Shown here: positions 8,704 to 19,300 of the stretch, in pieces
How the letters are laid out: every line of letters starts with the position of its first letter
How positions within the stretch are numbered: the first letter of the stretch is position 1
Program-made: the position numbers and the translations under genes
The notes under the pieces: generated by a model
What the model was told of the DNA's origin: nothing
The model's database searches: none
The model's input: only the letters and a program-made list of their open reading frames with translations
Source of the DNA: Alphaproteobacteria bacterium
GTDB lineage: Bacteria; Pseudomonadota; Alphaproteobacteria; UBA8366
Length of the DNA: 64,000 bases
Direction of reading: 5' to 3'
Assembly (NCBI GenBank): GCA_028281325.1
Contig: JANQKC010000010.1
Coordinates: 248,001 to 312,000, forward strand

Positions 8704-9831
8704 GTGTCGGCACCCGCGGCCCGGTTTTCGGATTGGCTGCATGGACGCACCATCCCGTATTGGCTGCGCCATGGCGTCGATCACGACCGCGGGGGCTTCC
8801 ATGAAAAGCTCGACGCGGACCGCCGCCCGGCCTCCGATGACGGCAAACGCGTCATGGTGCAGGCCCGCCAACTCTACGTCGCCGCCGACCATGCAATTCT
8901 GACCGGATCGGCGGACGCCCACGCCGCGGCGACCGGCGCGCTGACTTTCATGCGCGACCATTGCCGGCATCCCGACGGCGGCTGGCGCTTTCGCGTTGGG
9001 CCCGACGGCCGGCCGCAAGACGACGTCCGCGACCTGTACGCCCACGCCTTCGTTTTGTTCGGCCTGGCCTGGCATCACCGGCTCGATCCGGAGGGTGGCG
9101 CGGCAGAAGACGCCGCGGCGACGCTACGCTTTCTCGACCGCCACATGGCGTATCCCGATGGCGGCTACGCCGAAGCCCTGGACGCGGCGGGCCGCCCCGC
9201 GGACGGCACGCGGCGGCAGAACCCGCACATGCATCTGTTCGAAGCCTTCCTCGAATGGACCGCGCTCACCGACGACCCGGTTTGGCGCGCCCGCGCCGAC
9301 GCCATGGCAAAACTCTTCGAGACGCGCTTCTGCGTCGACGGGACGCTTCGGGAATTCTTCGGACCCAGACTGGAGGCGCTGGACAACGACGACGGACGGC
9401 GCGTCGAACCCGGCCATCACTACGAATGGTCCTGGCTGTTGCGCCGATATGGATCGCTGACCGGCGACTCCCGTCTCGCGGAAGCGGCCGATCAACTCTA
9501 CCGCTTCGCCGAACGCTATGGGATCGACCCGGCAACCGGCGGGATCATCGACGCCGTCGATTGCGCCGGCGCGGTCATCCGGGACGGCCGGCGCCTATGG
9601 CCGCAAACCGAAGCGATCAAGGCCCATGCCGCGCGGCGGGCGGAGGCGCGGCTGGCGGCACAGGTCGACTCCCTTTTCGCGCACCACATCGACGGGATGC
9701 CGGACGGCGCGTGGCGTGAACATCTGGATGCCGGCGGCGCGGCGTTGGTCGCCGACCTGCCGGCGTCGAGCCTCTATCACCTCGCCATGGCCGCCGCCGA
9801 ATTGCGGCGCGGCGGCACAGACGCCTCCTAG
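8704..9831 (+). CDS. AGE-family epimerase/isomerase
   Basis: A 375-residue protein of the N-acylglucosamine 2-epimerase superfamily, an (alpha/alpha)6 barrel. Typical segments are RVMVQARQLY near residue 56, DLYAHAFVLFGLAW near 110, RQNPHMHLFEAFLEW near 170, the block PGHHYEWSWLL near 235 and LWPQTEAIKA near 298. Catalytic histidines of the family fall in these blocks. Family members interconvert sugars such as mannose/fructose or N-acetylmannosamine/N-acetylglucosamine, or act as cellobiose epimerases; I cannot name the substrate. It starts with GTG three bases after the LapA-like stop, so it is probably co-transcribed. Confidence 0.85.
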   Translation: MSAPAARFSDWLHGRTIPYWLRHGVDHDRGGFHEKLDADRRPASDDGKRVMVQARQLYVAADHAILTGSADAHAAATGALTFMRDHCRHPDGGWRFRVGPDGRPQDDVRDLYAHAFVLFGLAWHHRLDPEGGAAEDAAATLRFLDRHMAYPDGGYAEALDAAGRPADGTRRQNPHMHLFEAFLEWTALTDDPVWRARADAMAKLFETRFCVDGTLREFFGPRLEALDNDDGRRVEPGHHYEWSWLLRRYGSLTGDSRLAEAADQLYRFAERYGIDPATGGIIDAVDCAGAVIRDGRRLWPQTEAIKAHAARRAEARLAAQVDSLFAHHIDGMPDGAWREHLDAGGAALVADLPASSLYHLAMAAAELRRGGTDAS

Positions 9832-9905
9832 GCGACAACGCCCCTTTTCCCGGCTTCCGTCGCGGTGTAAACGAAGGCACCGAAACCCGCCGGAGCCGCC
9901 ATACC

Positions 9906-10616
9906 ATGCCGAAACGCATCCTCGTTGCCCTGGACACGACCGATACCGCGCAAGCCGTCGACCTCTGTACGTCGCTGGAGGGATTGGTCGGCGGCGTGAA
10001 ACTGGGGTTGGAGTTCGTGTCGGCAAACGGGCCGGATGGCGTGCGCGCGGTGACCGATACCGGGCAACCGCTTTTCCTCGACCTGAAATTTCACGATATT
10101 CCGAATACCGTAGCCGCCGCCGTCCGCTCCGTCGTCCCGCTTCAGCCCACGATCCTCAACGTGCACGCATCGGGCGGCACCGCGATGATGGAAGCCGCCC
10201 GCGACGCCGCGCGGGAAACGGCCCGCGAACACGGCGTGCCGGCGCCGATGACCATCGCCGTGACCGTGCTGACCAGCCTGGACGACGCCGACCTGGCCGC
10301 CGTGGGGCAACGCAATCCGGCCGAGTCGCAGGCGGTGCGCCTCGCCGAGCTGGCGAAGGACGCCGGGCTCGACGGCGTTGTCTGCTCGCCGAAGGAGATT
10401 CTCGCGATCCGCGCGGCCTGCGGTCCGGACTTCAAGCTGATCGTACCGGGCATACGGCCGTTGTGGAGCGTCACCGGCGACCAGAAACGGTTTTCGAGCC
10501 CCGCCGCCGCGATCAAGGACGGCGCCGACTATCTCGTCATCGGGCGGCCGATAACCGCGGCCGAGAACCCCGCCGACGCCGCCCGGCGGATCGGCGACGA
10601 ACTAGAGGAATTATGA
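9906..10616 (+). CDS. pyrF: orotidine 5'-phosphate decarboxylase
   Basis: A 236-residue enzyme for the last step of UMP synthesis. The catalytic motif FLDLKFHDIPNTVA, with its Asp-Lys-Asp array, is at about residues 56-70; TVLTSLD, GVVCSPKE and the phosphate-binding end VPGIRPLW and VIGRPIT follow in family order. The stop overlaps the trpF start by 4 bp (ATGA), linking pyrimidine and tryptophan genes in one transcript. Confidence 0.97.
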   Translation: MPKRILVALDTTDTAQAVDLCTSLEGLVGGVKLGLEFVSANGPDGVRAVTDTGQPLFLDLKFHDIPNTVAAAVRSVVPLQPTILNVHASGGTAMMEAARDAARETAREHGVPAPMTIAVTVLTSLDDADLAAVGQRNPAESQAVRLAELAKDAGLDGVVCSPKEILAIRAACGPDFKLIVPGIRPLWSVTGDQKRFSSPAAAIKDGADYLVIGRPITAAENPADAARRIGDELEEL

Positions 10617-11260
10617 CCGTCCGCGCGAAAATCTGCGGCATCAACGATCCGGTCGCGATGGAAACCGCGCTCGACGGCGGCGCAAGCCATGTCGGGCTGG
10701 TTTTCTATCCGCCGAGCCCGCGCGCCGTGACCCCGGACGCTGCCGCACCGCTCGCGGCAATCGCGAACGGCCGGGCGGTGCGGACCGGCCTTTTCGTCGA
10801 TCCGGACGACGCGGCAATCGATGCGGCGTTGGACTCGGTGGCGCTCGACCTGCTGCAATTGCATGGCGCCGAAACGCCCGCCCGCGTGACGGACCTGCGG
10901 CGGCGTACCGGCCTTAAGGTGATGAAGGTCATCCGCGTCGGCACGGCCGACGATATCGACCGGGCGGCGGATTACCTGGACGTCGCCGATTGGCTGATGT
11001 TCGACGCCCTGCCGCCGAAGGACATGACCAACGCGTTGCCCGGCGGCAATGCCCTGTCCTTCGACTGGACGCTGTTGGCGGACCGCGAATGGCCGCTGCC
11101 CTGGATGCTCGCCGGCGGCCTGACGGCCGGGAACGTTGCCGAGGCGGTCCGCCTGTCGGGCGCGCAGACGGTCGATACGTCCTCCAGCGTCGAAGATGCC
11201 CCTGGCCGCAAGAATCCCGACAAGATTCGGGCGTTCCTGAAGGCGGTCGCTGCCCTCTAG
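10613..11260 (+). CDS. trpF: phosphoribosylanthranilate isomerase
   Basis: A 215-residue TIM-barrel enzyme of tryptophan synthesis. The N-terminal KICGIND motif carries the catalytic Cys; [17 protein letters not shown] (about residue 82), the loop FDALPP containing the second acid, and AGGLTAGNV (phosphate binding) are all present. Translation is coupled to pyrF through the ATGA overlap. The path to trpB is interrupted by a palindromic repeat element and about 120 further bases, whereas many relatives have trpF and trpB almost touching. Confidence 0.97.
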   Translation: MTVRAKICGINDPVAMETALDGGASHVGLVFYPPSPRAVTPDAAAPLAAIANGRAVRTGLFVDPDDAAIDAALDSVALDLLQLHGAETPARVTDLRRRTGLKVMKVIRVGTADDIDRAADYLDVADWLMFDALPPKDMTNALPGGNALSFDWTLLADREWPLPWMLAGGLTAGNVAEAVRLSGAQTVDTSSSVEDAPGRKNPDKIRAFLKAVAAL

Positions 11261-11262
11261 CT

Positions 11263-11409
11263 GGCTGCTGAAAAAGTCATTTGTATCCTTCGAGACGGGC
11301 CTACCGGCCCTCCTCAGGATGAGGAAAACAAACAAAAGCCTCATGGTGAGGAGGCGCGATAGCGCCGTCTCGAACCATGGAGACCTAAGATCACGACTTT
11401 TCAGCAGCC
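11263..11409. repeat. palindromic MITE-like repeat element between trpF and trpB
   Basis: A 147-bp element starting 3 bases after the trpF stop. The outer arms GGCTGCTGAAAAAGTC (11263-11278) and GACTTTTCAGCAGCC (11395-11409) are inverted repeats that differ by one T. Inside lies a second long inverted repeat with arms of about 40 bases (about 11285-11324 and 11338-11378) sharing CGAGACGG, CTCCTCA and ATGAGG with their complements. There is no transposase frame inside. The CCTTCGAGACG...CCTCCTCA core resembles short palindromic repeats that I recall as common in alphaproteobacterial genomes. The RNA would fold into a strong stem. Confidence 0.75.
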
Positions 11410-11528
11410 TGCTGGAGGGCTTGTTCCGTCTTTGGGCTGCGCATTTTCGCTTATGGACTTGCCGCAGACAGTGCATTATTACCCGAGTGCCGTCGATCCC
11501 TTCGGGTCGGCCCGTGACCGGAGACGCA

Positions 11529-12740
11529 ATGTCACAGCCCAATTCCTATCGCACCGGCCCCGACGAAGGAGGCCATTTCGGCATGTTCGGCGGGCGGTTC
11601 GTTGCCGAAACGCTCATGCCGCTCATCCTCGAGGTTGAGAACGCCTACGCCGCGGCGCAGGCCGACCCGTCGTTTCAGGCCGAACTCGACGAATTGCTGG
11701 CGTCCTATGCCGGACGGCCGAGCCCGCTCTACTTCGCCAAGCGGCTGACCGAGCATTTCGGCGGCGCCAAAGTCTATTTCAAACGCGACGAGCTGAACCA
11801 CACCGGCTCGCACAAGATCAACAACTGCCTCGGCCAGATCCTGTTGGCCAAGCGCATGGGCAAGAGACGGATCATCGCAGAGACCGGCGCGGGGCAACAC
11901 GGCGTCGCGGTCGCCACCGTCTGCGCGCTGTTCGACCTGCCTTGCGTCGTCTACATGGGCGCGACCGATGTCGAACGCCAGCAGCCGAACGTCTTCCGCA
12001 TGAACCTGCTGGGCGCCGAAGTACGGCCGGTGACGAGCGGGCGATCCACGCTCAAGGACGCGATGAACGATGCGCTGCGCGATTGGGTCGCCAATGTCGA
12101 AGACACCTTCTACATTATCGGGACGGTCGCCGGACCGCATCCGTATCCGGCGATGGTCCGCGATTTCCAAAGCGTGATCGGCAACGAAGTCCGCGAACAG
12201 ATGCTGGCGGCAGAAGGACGCTTGCCGGACACGCTGGTCGCGTGTATCGGCGGCGGGTCCAACGCCATGGGATTGTTCCACCCCTTCCTGGACGATGAAG
12301 ATGTCCGCATGATCGGCGTCGAAGCCGCCGGCAAGGGCATCCAGACCGGCGCGCACGCGGCGTCGATCACCGGCGGCCGCCCCGGCGTCTTGCACGGCAA
12401 CCGGACCTACCTGCTACAGGATGATGACGGGCAGATCCTGGAGGCCGAATCGATTTCCGCCGGGCTCGACTATCCCGGCATCGGGCCCGAGCATGCCTGG
12501 CTCAACGACCTGAACCGCGTCGAATATGTCTCGGCCACGGATGCCGAAGCGCTGGAAGCCTTCCAGTTGTGCAGCCGCAGCGAAGGCATCATCCCGGCGC
12601 TCGAACCGTCGCACGCCCTGGCCCATGTCGGCACGATCGCCGGCGAACTCGATCCGGAACACATCATCTGCATGAACATGTGCGGCCGCGGCGACAAGGA
12701 CATTTTCACCGTGGCCGACGCCCTGGGGATGGAGATATGA
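11529..12740 (+). CDS. trpB: tryptophan synthase beta chain
   Basis: A 403-residue PLP enzyme that condenses indole with serine. The PLP lysine is in HTGSHKINN (about residue 91); the ammonia-type motif [11 protein letters not shown], the glycine-rich phosphate loop GGGSNAMG (about 237) and the C-terminal [13 protein letters not shown] are all intact. The start is the ATG at 11529, where conserved sequence begins ([16 protein letters not shown] follows); an in-frame extension upstream runs through the repeat element and is not coding. It overlaps trpA by ATGA. Confidence 0.98.
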   Translation: MSQPNSYRTGPDEGGHFGMFGGRFVAETLMPLILEVENAYAAAQADPSFQAELDELLASYAGRPSPLYFAKRLTEHFGGAKVYFKRDELNHTGSHKINNCLGQILLAKRMGKRRIIAETGAGQHGVAVATVCALFDLPCVVYMGATDVERQQPNVFRMNLLGAEVRPVTSGRSTLKDAMNDALRDWVANVEDTFYIIGTVAGPHPYPAMVRDFQSVIGNEVREQMLAAEGRLPDTLVACIGGGSNAMGLFHPFLDDEDVRMIGVEAAGKGIQTGAHAASITGGRPGVLHGNRTYLLQDDDGQILEAESISAGLDYPGIGPEHAWLNDLNRVEYVSATDAEALEAFQLCSRSEGIIPALEPSHALAHVGTIAGELDPEHIICMNMCGRGDKDIFTVADALGMEI

Positions 12741-13558
12741 CCGGGCGCATCGAAGCGCGGTTCGCGGCGCTCAAGGCGGAAGGACGCGGCGGCCTGGTCA
12801 CCTTCATCACCGCCGGCGATCCGGACCCGGAGACGTCGAAAGCGCTGGTGCGGCGGCTGCCGAAGGCGGGCGCCGACCTGATCGAACTCGGCATGCCGTT
12901 CACCGACCCGATGGCGGACGGCCCGGCCATTCAAGCATCGTCGCAACGCGCCTTGCGCGCGGGCATGACCCTGAAACTGACTCTCGAAGCGGTCGCGGAT
13001 TTCCGGGAGAGCGATGACGAGACGCCGATCATCCTGATGGGATACTTCAATCCGATCTACAGCTACGGCGCCGGCAAATTCCTGAAGGACGCGAAAGACG
13101 CCGGCGTCGACGGCCTGATCGTCGTCGACCTACCGCCCGAGGAAGATTCCGAACTCTGCGAACCGGCGATCGCGGCGGGGCTCAACTGGATCCGTCTCGC
13201 CACGCCGACGACCGACGCGAAACGGCTGCCCGCCGTCCTCAAAAACACCAGCGGTTTCCTCTACTACGTGTCGATCATGGGCATCACCGGGACCAAGCAG
13301 GTGCAGGAGGATGACGTCCGTGCGGCGGTGGAGCGGCTGCGAGAGCATACCGACATGCCGATCGCCGTCGGCTTCGGCATCAAGACGCGCTCCGACGTTC
13401 AGTCGGTCACCCAAGCGGCGGACGCCGCGGTCGTCGGGTCGGCGATCGTCAACAAGATCGCCTCGGAACTTTACGAGGACGGCTCGGCGCGCCCCAGCCT
13501 GGTGACCGAAGTGCTCGGCTTCGTGCGCGAGATCGCGATCGGGGTGCGCAGCGAATGA
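12737..13558 (+). CDS. trpA: tryptophan synthase alpha chain
   Basis: A 273-residue TIM barrel that splits indole-3-glycerol phosphate and feeds indole to TrpB. Catalytic Glu and Asp lie in [18 protein letters not shown] (about residues 47-65). [10 protein letters not shown], the SIMGITG segment and [10 protein letters not shown] with the phosphate-binding glycine loop follow. It overlaps both trpB (4 bp) and accD (ATGA at 13555), so the three are translated in series. Confidence 0.98.
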   Translation: MTGRIEARFAALKAEGRGGLVTFITAGDPDPETSKALVRRLPKAGADLIELGMPFTDPMADGPAIQASSQRALRAGMTLKLTLEAVADFRESDDETPIILMGYFNPIYSYGAGKFLKDAKDAGVDGLIVVDLPPEEDSELCEPAIAAGLNWIRLATPTTDAKRLPAVLKNTSGFLYYVSIMGITGTKQVQEDDVRAAVERLREHTDMPIAVGFGIKTRSDVQSVTQAADAAVVGSAIVNKIASELYEDGSARPSLVTEVLGFVREIAIGVRSE

Positions 13559-14526
13559 ACTGGCTGACCAACTTCGTGCGGCCGAAACTGCGGGCGCTGG
13601 TCAACCGCAAGGACGTACCGGACAACCTTTGGCACAAATGCCCGAACTGCGACCAGATGATCTTCCATCGCGACCTGGAGACGAACCTCTTCGTCTGCCA
13701 GCATTGCGGCCATCACATGCGGCTCGGTGCGACGAAACGCCTGAAAATGCTGTTCGACGACGGTGCGTACCAGCGAATCGAACTGCCGAAGCCAACCGCC
13801 GACCCGCTCAAGTTCCGCGACCAGAAACGCTACACCGACCGGCTTCGCGACGCCCGCAACCGCACCGAGGAGGACGACGCCATCGCCGTCGCGCACGGCA
13901 AGATGGACGACATGCCGGTCGTCGTCGCGGCGTTCGATTTCGGGTTCATGGGCGGGTCGATGGGCATGGCGGTCGGCGACGGGATCATCGCCGCCGCGCG
14001 GCTGGCAGTGGCGCAGCAAGCGCCGCTGATCGTCGTCCCGGCCTCTGGCGGCGCGCGCATGCAGGAAGGGGCCCTGTCCCTGATGCAGATGCCGCGCACC
14101 GTGATCGCGGTCCAGGAAGTCAAAGAGGCGGGCCTGCCCTATATCGTCGTGTTGTCGGACCCCACCACGGGCGGCGTCACCGCCAGCTTCGCCATGCTGG
14201 GCGACCTGCATATCGCGGAGGCCGGCGCGATGATCGGATTCGCCGGCGCCCGGGTGATCGAACAAACGGTCCGCGAAACCCTGCCCGAGGGATTCCAGCG
14301 CGCCGAATACCTGCTTGATCACGGTATGGTCGATATAGTTGTTGCACGCAGCGAATTGCGCGATACGTTAATAGGCGTTCTTTCGTTACTCCTGCGGCGC
14401 GAGCCGCCGGCCGATCTTTTAGAGTTGACCCCCGATCCGGGGACCGTCAGCGACATTCCAACCACGCAGGATTCGAGCGATGCTGCGATTCGCCAGGAAC
14501 CGGCGGACGACCGAAGACTCGATTGA
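13555..14526 (+). CDS. accD: acetyl-CoA carboxylase carboxyltransferase subunit beta
   Basis: A 323-residue subunit that, with AccA, transfers the carboxyl from biotin to acetyl-CoA in the first step of fatty acid synthesis. The N-terminal zinc ribbon has CPNC (about residues 27-30) and CQHC (about 46-49). The crotonase-fold core contains [22 protein letters not shown] and [16 protein letters not shown]. The last 40 residues are a variable tail. It overlaps the trpA stop by 4 bp and the folC start by 47 bp. The trpA-accD-folC order is common in alphaproteobacteria. Confidence 0.97.
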   Translation: MNWLTNFVRPKLRALVNRKDVPDNLWHKCPNCDQMIFHRDLETNLFVCQHCGHHMRLGATKRLKMLFDDGAYQRIELPKPTADPLKFRDQKRYTDRLRDARNRTEEDDAIAVAHGKMDDMPVVVAAFDFGFMGGSMGMAVGDGIIAAARLAVAQQAPLIVVPASGGARMQEGALSLMQMPRTVIAVQEVKEAGLPYIVVLSDPTTGGVTASFAMLGDLHIAEAGAMIGFAGARVIEQTVRETLPEGFQRAEYLLDHGMVDIVVARSELRDTLIGVLSLLLRREPPADLLELTPDPGTVSDIPTTQDSSDAAIRQEPADDRRLD

Positions 14527-15823
14527 CGCCATCCTGGCGCGCCTACACCGGCTTCATCCCAAGACGATCGATCTGTCGTTGGGGCGAATCCTGTCGCTGC
14601 TCGACCGACTCGACCGCCCGCAGGACCGCCTGCCCCCCGTCATTCATGTAGCCGGCACCAATGGCAAAGGGTCGGTCATCGCTTTCCTGGGCGCGATCCT
14701 GAACGCGGCCGGCTATCGCGTTCACACCTACACCTCGCCGCATCTCGTGCGTTTCAACGAGCGCATCCGCCTGAACGGGGAAATGATCGGCGACGGCGAA
14801 CTGGGCGCGATCCTCGACGAATGCGAAAAGGCCAACGCCGGCGACTCGATCAGTTTTTTCGAGATCACCACCGCAGCGGCGATGGTCGCCTTCTCGCGCC
14901 ACCCGGCGGATGTGCTGTTGCTGGAATGCGGGCTCGGCGGACGGTTCGACGCGACGAATATCGTCAAAAAACCAGCGGCCACGGTGATCACGCCGGTCTC
15001 GATGGATCACATGCATTTCCTCGGCGATACGATCCGGCAAATCGCCGGCGAGAAGGCGGCGATCCAGAAAAAAGACGTCATTTCCGTCGTCGCCCCGCAG
15101 CATGATCAGGCGGCCGAGGTCATCAACGACTACGCGGCATCGGTCGGCACCCAGCCTTTCCAGTTCGCCCGCGATTGGACCGTCACGCCGACCAAGCGCG
15201 GCTGTCGCTACCGGTCGACGCGGCTGTCGCTGGACCTGCCGATGCCGAACCTACTGGGCAAGCATCAAATCTTCAACGCGGGCACCGCGATCGCCTGCCT
15301 CGAACGGATCGACACGCTGGAGATTTCCGACAAAGCCATCGCCAAGGGGATCACGTCGGCGCTCTGGCCCGGCCGGCTTCAGCGCCTGATCAACAATCCG
15401 CTGACCGAACACCTGCCCCAGGGCTGGGAACTCTGGCTCGACGGCGGGCACAATCCCGCGGCCGGGTCGGCATTGGCCGAAGTCCTGGAAAAATGGACCG
15501 ACAAGCCGACCTACCTGATCTTCGGCATGATGGATCAGAAGCCGCCGCAGAACTTCCTACGCCCGATGGCGCCGCTGATCCGCGGCTTGCGCGCCGTGGC
15601 GATCCCCGGTCTCGACGGCAGCATGTCGGCCGAAGAGGCCGCCGAAGCGGCCGGCGAGGTCGACATCCCAAGCCAGCCCTCGGCCGATATTCCCACCGCG
15701 ATCCAGGATACCGTGCGCGCCGCCAGCCGCCCGGCGCGGGTTCTGATCTGCGGGTCGTTGTATCTCGCGGGATCGGTGCTGGCGCTCAGCGAAGGGACCA
15801 CGCCGGTCCGGACCGCCGGCTGA
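14480..15823 (+). CDS. folC: bifunctional folylpolyglutamate synthase / dihydrofolate synthase
   Basis: A 447-residue Mur-ligase-type enzyme that adds glutamate to dihydropteroate and folates. The P-loop is [10 protein letters not shown] at about residues 56-65, with [14 protein letters not shown] just after; further motifs are the omega-loop region [12 protein letters not shown], the [13 protein letters not shown] motif and LDGGHNPAA in the C-terminal domain. The ATG at 14480 is inside accD but has AGGA upstream, and no later start precedes the conserved LSLGRI region. The 47-bp overlap is larger than the other junctions in this operon. Confidence 0.95.
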   Translation: MLRFARNRRTTEDSIDAILARLHRLHPKTIDLSLGRILSLLDRLDRPQDRLPPVIHVAGTNGKGSVIAFLGAILNAAGYRVHTYTSPHLVRFNERIRLNGEMIGDGELGAILDECEKANAGDSISFFEITTAAAMVAFSRHPADVLLLECGLGGRFDATNIVKKPAATVITPVSMDHMHFLGDTIRQIAGEKAAIQKKDVISVVAPQHDQAAEVINDYAASVGTQPFQFARDWTVTPTKRGCRYRSTRLSLDLPMPNLLGKHQIFNAGTAIACLERIDTLEISDKAIAKGITSALWPGRLQRLINNPLTEHLPQGWELWLDGGHNPAAGSALAEVLEKWTDKPTYLIFGMMDQKPPQNFLRPMAPLIRGLRAVAIPGLDGSMSAEEAAEAAGEVDIPSQPSADIPTAIQDTVRAASRPARVLICGSLYLAGSVLALSEGTTPVRTAG

Positions 15824-15860
15824 CCGTCACTGTCCACTGCAGAACGGCCGTCACGGAAAA

Positions 15861-15882
15861 GCCCCGCCGCAATCGACGGGGC
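15861..15882 (-). terminator. terminator between folC and trxA
   Basis: Stem GCCCCG (15861-15866) with CGGGGC (15877-15882) and a 10-nt loop, in the gap between convergent genes. Read on the minus strand it is followed by TTTTCC, fitting an intrinsic terminator for trxA. Read on the plus strand it is followed by CTAAAA and may also stop folC transcripts. Confidence 0.7.
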
Positions 15883-15910
15883 CTAAAACTCGTTCGAAAC
15901 CGCGACCGGT

Positions 15911-16234
15911 CTACAGGACCGACTCGACCCATTCGACGAGCTGGCTCTTCGGCAGCGCGCCGACCTTGGTCGCGGCGACCTGGCCGTCCTTGAAGATCAT
16001 CAGCGTGGGAATGCCACGCACGCCGTATTTCGCGGGCGTCTGCGGGTTGTCGTCGATATTGACCTTGGCCACGGTCACCTGACCGTCCATGTCGCCGGCG
16101 ATCTCTTCCAGCGCGGGGGCGATCATCTTGCAGGGACCGCACCATTCCGCCCAGAAATCGACAAGGACCGGGCCTTCGGCTTTCAAGACGTTACTCTCGA
16201 AATCGTCGTCACCGACGGGGACAGGGGTGCTCAT
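15911..16234 (-). CDS. trxA: thioredoxin
   Basis: A 107-residue cytosolic thioredoxin. The redox-active site is WCGPC with cysteines at 32 and 35, inside [16 protein letters not shown]. The cis-proline lies in [12 protein letters not shown] and the conserved glycine in VGALPKS. It reduces protein disulfides with electrons from thioredoxin reductase. It is the last gene of a minus-strand run after addA, an order widespread in alphaproteobacteria. Confidence 0.97.
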   Translation of the reverse strand: MSTPVPVGDDDFESNVLKAEGPVLVDFWAEWCGPCKMIAPALEEIAGDMDGQVTVAKVNIDDNPQTPAKYGVRGIPTLMIFKDGQVAATKVGALPKSQLVEWVESVL

Positions 16235-16306
16235 ATAGCAATGCTCCTTATTTGCCAGTGCCCCGCCGCCATGAGGAGCGTGGCTATGTTTCCACCGGGT
16301 AGGAAT

Positions 16307-19300
16307 CTAGGTAGCCACCCGGACCCGGTCAAGCAGGCTGTCGCTCAATGTCATCAGGCGCGGCACCGCCGTCCACAGTAATCCGCAGCGAATCGGGCGA
16401 TTCGGCCAGATTTCGGCCAAAACGGCGCGATATGCCGCCATTTGGCGCAAATAGGCCGGCGCGACGTTTTCCGGCAATTCGGGCGGCGGGCGCGACGTTT
16501 TGTAGTCCAAAACAACGATTTCGTCCGATCGCACCAACAATCGGTCGACCTGGCCGGCGATGACCTCGGGTCCGTCCGGACCCGACACCGTGCCGATCAA
16601 GGGTACCTCGGCGCGGCTGTCTGGCCCGAACAAGTCGGCAAAGTCGGGCGTTTCGAGGATCGCCGTCACCTCGTCGACAAGGTCTTTTTGCGCGTCCGAC
16701 GGCAGCGCGTGACCTGGCCGGGCGAGGAAGGCGGCGCAGGCATCCCGGCGATCACCTTCGGGCAGGTCCGGCAGCAACTGCAACAGCCGATGCACGATCA
16801 GGCCGCGCTTGAACCGGTTCTCGGCTGGCGCACCGATGGGCGACAGCGTCGGCGGGTCCGCCACGGCGGGGCGCGACGGCGCCAACGGCCGGGGCGGCGC
16901 GGGTTCGTCCGGCGGCGGCCGCCGCATCCAATCCTCGACGACCGGCACCACGACCTGGCCGACCGTCCGCTCATCCTTGGCGTCGCCGGGCACCGTCTGA
17001 TCGCTGACGATTCGTAATCCATCGCCGACCCATCCCGCATCGCCGATGTCGGCGGCAAAATCCATCACGACCGATTCCGCCAGCCCGGCGAGCCCGGCCT
17101 CGATCAGGGAATACCAGCACCCGTCACTCGGCTTTTGCCGGCCGTGCCAGCCGCAGACAAACAACCGGTCTTCCGCGCGGGTCATCGCCACATAGAGCAG
17201 GCGGCGGTATTCCTCCTCGGCGCGGGCGCGGGCAACGTCGCGCAATGCCTGACACTCCTCTGTCTGGTATGCACGGCCCGGCGGCCACAGCGGGATGCCA
17301 TCGGCCCACAGCACTTCCTCGCCCATGCGCGGCATCGCCATGGTGTCCGGCATGATCACGATCGGGGCCTGCAATCCCTTCGCGCCATGCACCGTCATCA
17401 CGCGCACCTCGTCGCGGTCGCTCTGTTCCAGGTCGCGCTTGATCTCTGTGGCCCCGGCATCGAGCCAATGCAGGAAGCCCTGGAGCGACGGCGGATGCGT
17501 CCGCTCATAGGCCAGCGCCTGCGCCATGAATTCGTCGACCGGGTCTTCCGCCTCCGGGCCGAGCCGTTCCAGCAGGCATTGCCACCCGGACCGGTCCGGC
17601 ACCGCCGCCGGTCCCGTCAACACGCCGGCCAGCAGTTCGAAGGGCGGCATGAAATCCGCCTTTCCCAACAACGCGGCCAGCCAGGCCCGCGCCTGCCCAT
17701 AGCGCGCATTGTTCTCGGCCATCTCCGACAACTGCCGCCACAATGTCGCATCGCCCCGGTCATGGCACAGCCGGAACAGGTCGTCGTCGTCCAGCCCGAT
17801 GAACGGTCCTTTGAGCACGACCGCCAATGTCAGATCGTCTTCCGGCAGCAAAAGGAAACGGGCCAGCGCCATCAAATCCATCACCGCCAGTTGCTCGGTC
17901 AGCGCCATCCGGTCGACGCCGGCGACCGGAACGCCAACCGTCTTGAGCGCGCGAACCAGCGCCTCCATGAACCCGCTGCGGCGGCGCAGCAGCACCATGA
18001 TATCGCCCGCCCGGACGGTTCGGTCATGCGACGGCAAAAATTCGGAGCCGATCCAAGCCTGCAATTTGGCGGCGATCAGTTGCGCGAGCCGCTCGTCCGG
18101 CGCCAACAGCTCGCGGCGGCGCACCGGCGGCTGCCAGTCGGTCTCTTCCGTTTCGACCGGACCGACCGGCGGCCACAGTTCCACCAGTCCCGCCTGCCCG
18201 GCGCGGAACGCGCGATGGCGCAGCGTCGCGCCGAGATCGATCACGCCGGCCGCCGCCGCCGGTTGCGCGAACACGGCGTCGACCGCCCGCAGCACCGGTT
18301 CCGCCGACCGGAAGGAGATGTCGAGATCGACCGACCGCCATTGCTTGGCCACGTCCTCGGCGCGGGTGCCGAAACGATCGCGATAGTCGCGAAACGCCTT
18401 GGGCTCGGCGCGCTGGAAACTGAAGATCGATTGCTTGACGTCACCGACGGCGAAGATCGTGCGGTCCTCCTCCCGCGCGCCCAGGCCGGCGAAGAACTCG
18501 TCCGCAAGCGCGGCCACCACCTGCCACTGCTCGGGGTTGGTGTCCTGCGCCTCGTCGATCAGGATGTGGTCGAGCCCGCCGTCCAGCTTGAACAGCACCC
18601 AGCCCGCGAACCCGGAACTGTCGGTGCGCAACAGATCCCGCGCCTTGTAGATCAGATCGTCGTAGTCGAGTTCGACCCGCAATTCCTTGGCCTGCTCGAA
18701 GGCGTGCAGGATCGCGCCCCCAAGTGTCAGCAATGCCGCCGTCGCCGCTGCCGTCACCACCGAGCGGCGATGCTGACAGACCGCCGCCAGCCGGGCCGCC
18801 TCGGCGGACAAGGCGTCGGCGACGCCGGGGTTCTTTTCGGTCACGGCTTTCGTCGCCAGCGTTTTGCGCGGCGCCTCTTGCTGGGTGAGGAATTGCATCG
18901 TGTATGCGCCGAAAAACGCCGCGCGGTCTACCGCCGCCGCCTCGACCCAACGCCGGATTGCATCACCGCGCGGTTGGTCGGTCTTTGTCGTTCCGCCGCG
19001 CAGCGCCTCGGCCGCCCGCCCGAGCGCCACCCCATCGAAGGCGTCGTCCCGGCACGCATCAATGATCACGTCTTCCACGCGGGTGCCCGGCGCCACGCCC
19101 AGCCGATCATAGACCGCGGCGACGGCGGCATCGACCGTCGTGCCGTCGCCGATAACATCGCGCAGCCGGCCCCGATGCATCAGCAGGACGCGCAACAGAT
19201 CGGCGAAACGGTCCTCATGCAGATGCCCGGTCAGGGTTTGCAGCGCGTCCTTGCTCGACGGGTCGCGCACGGCGGACGCCAGTACCCGGTCGCGCGCCGC

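Noticed and set aside
11263-11409. Insertion sequence
   Set aside because: No transposase frame is inside; only palindromic arms.
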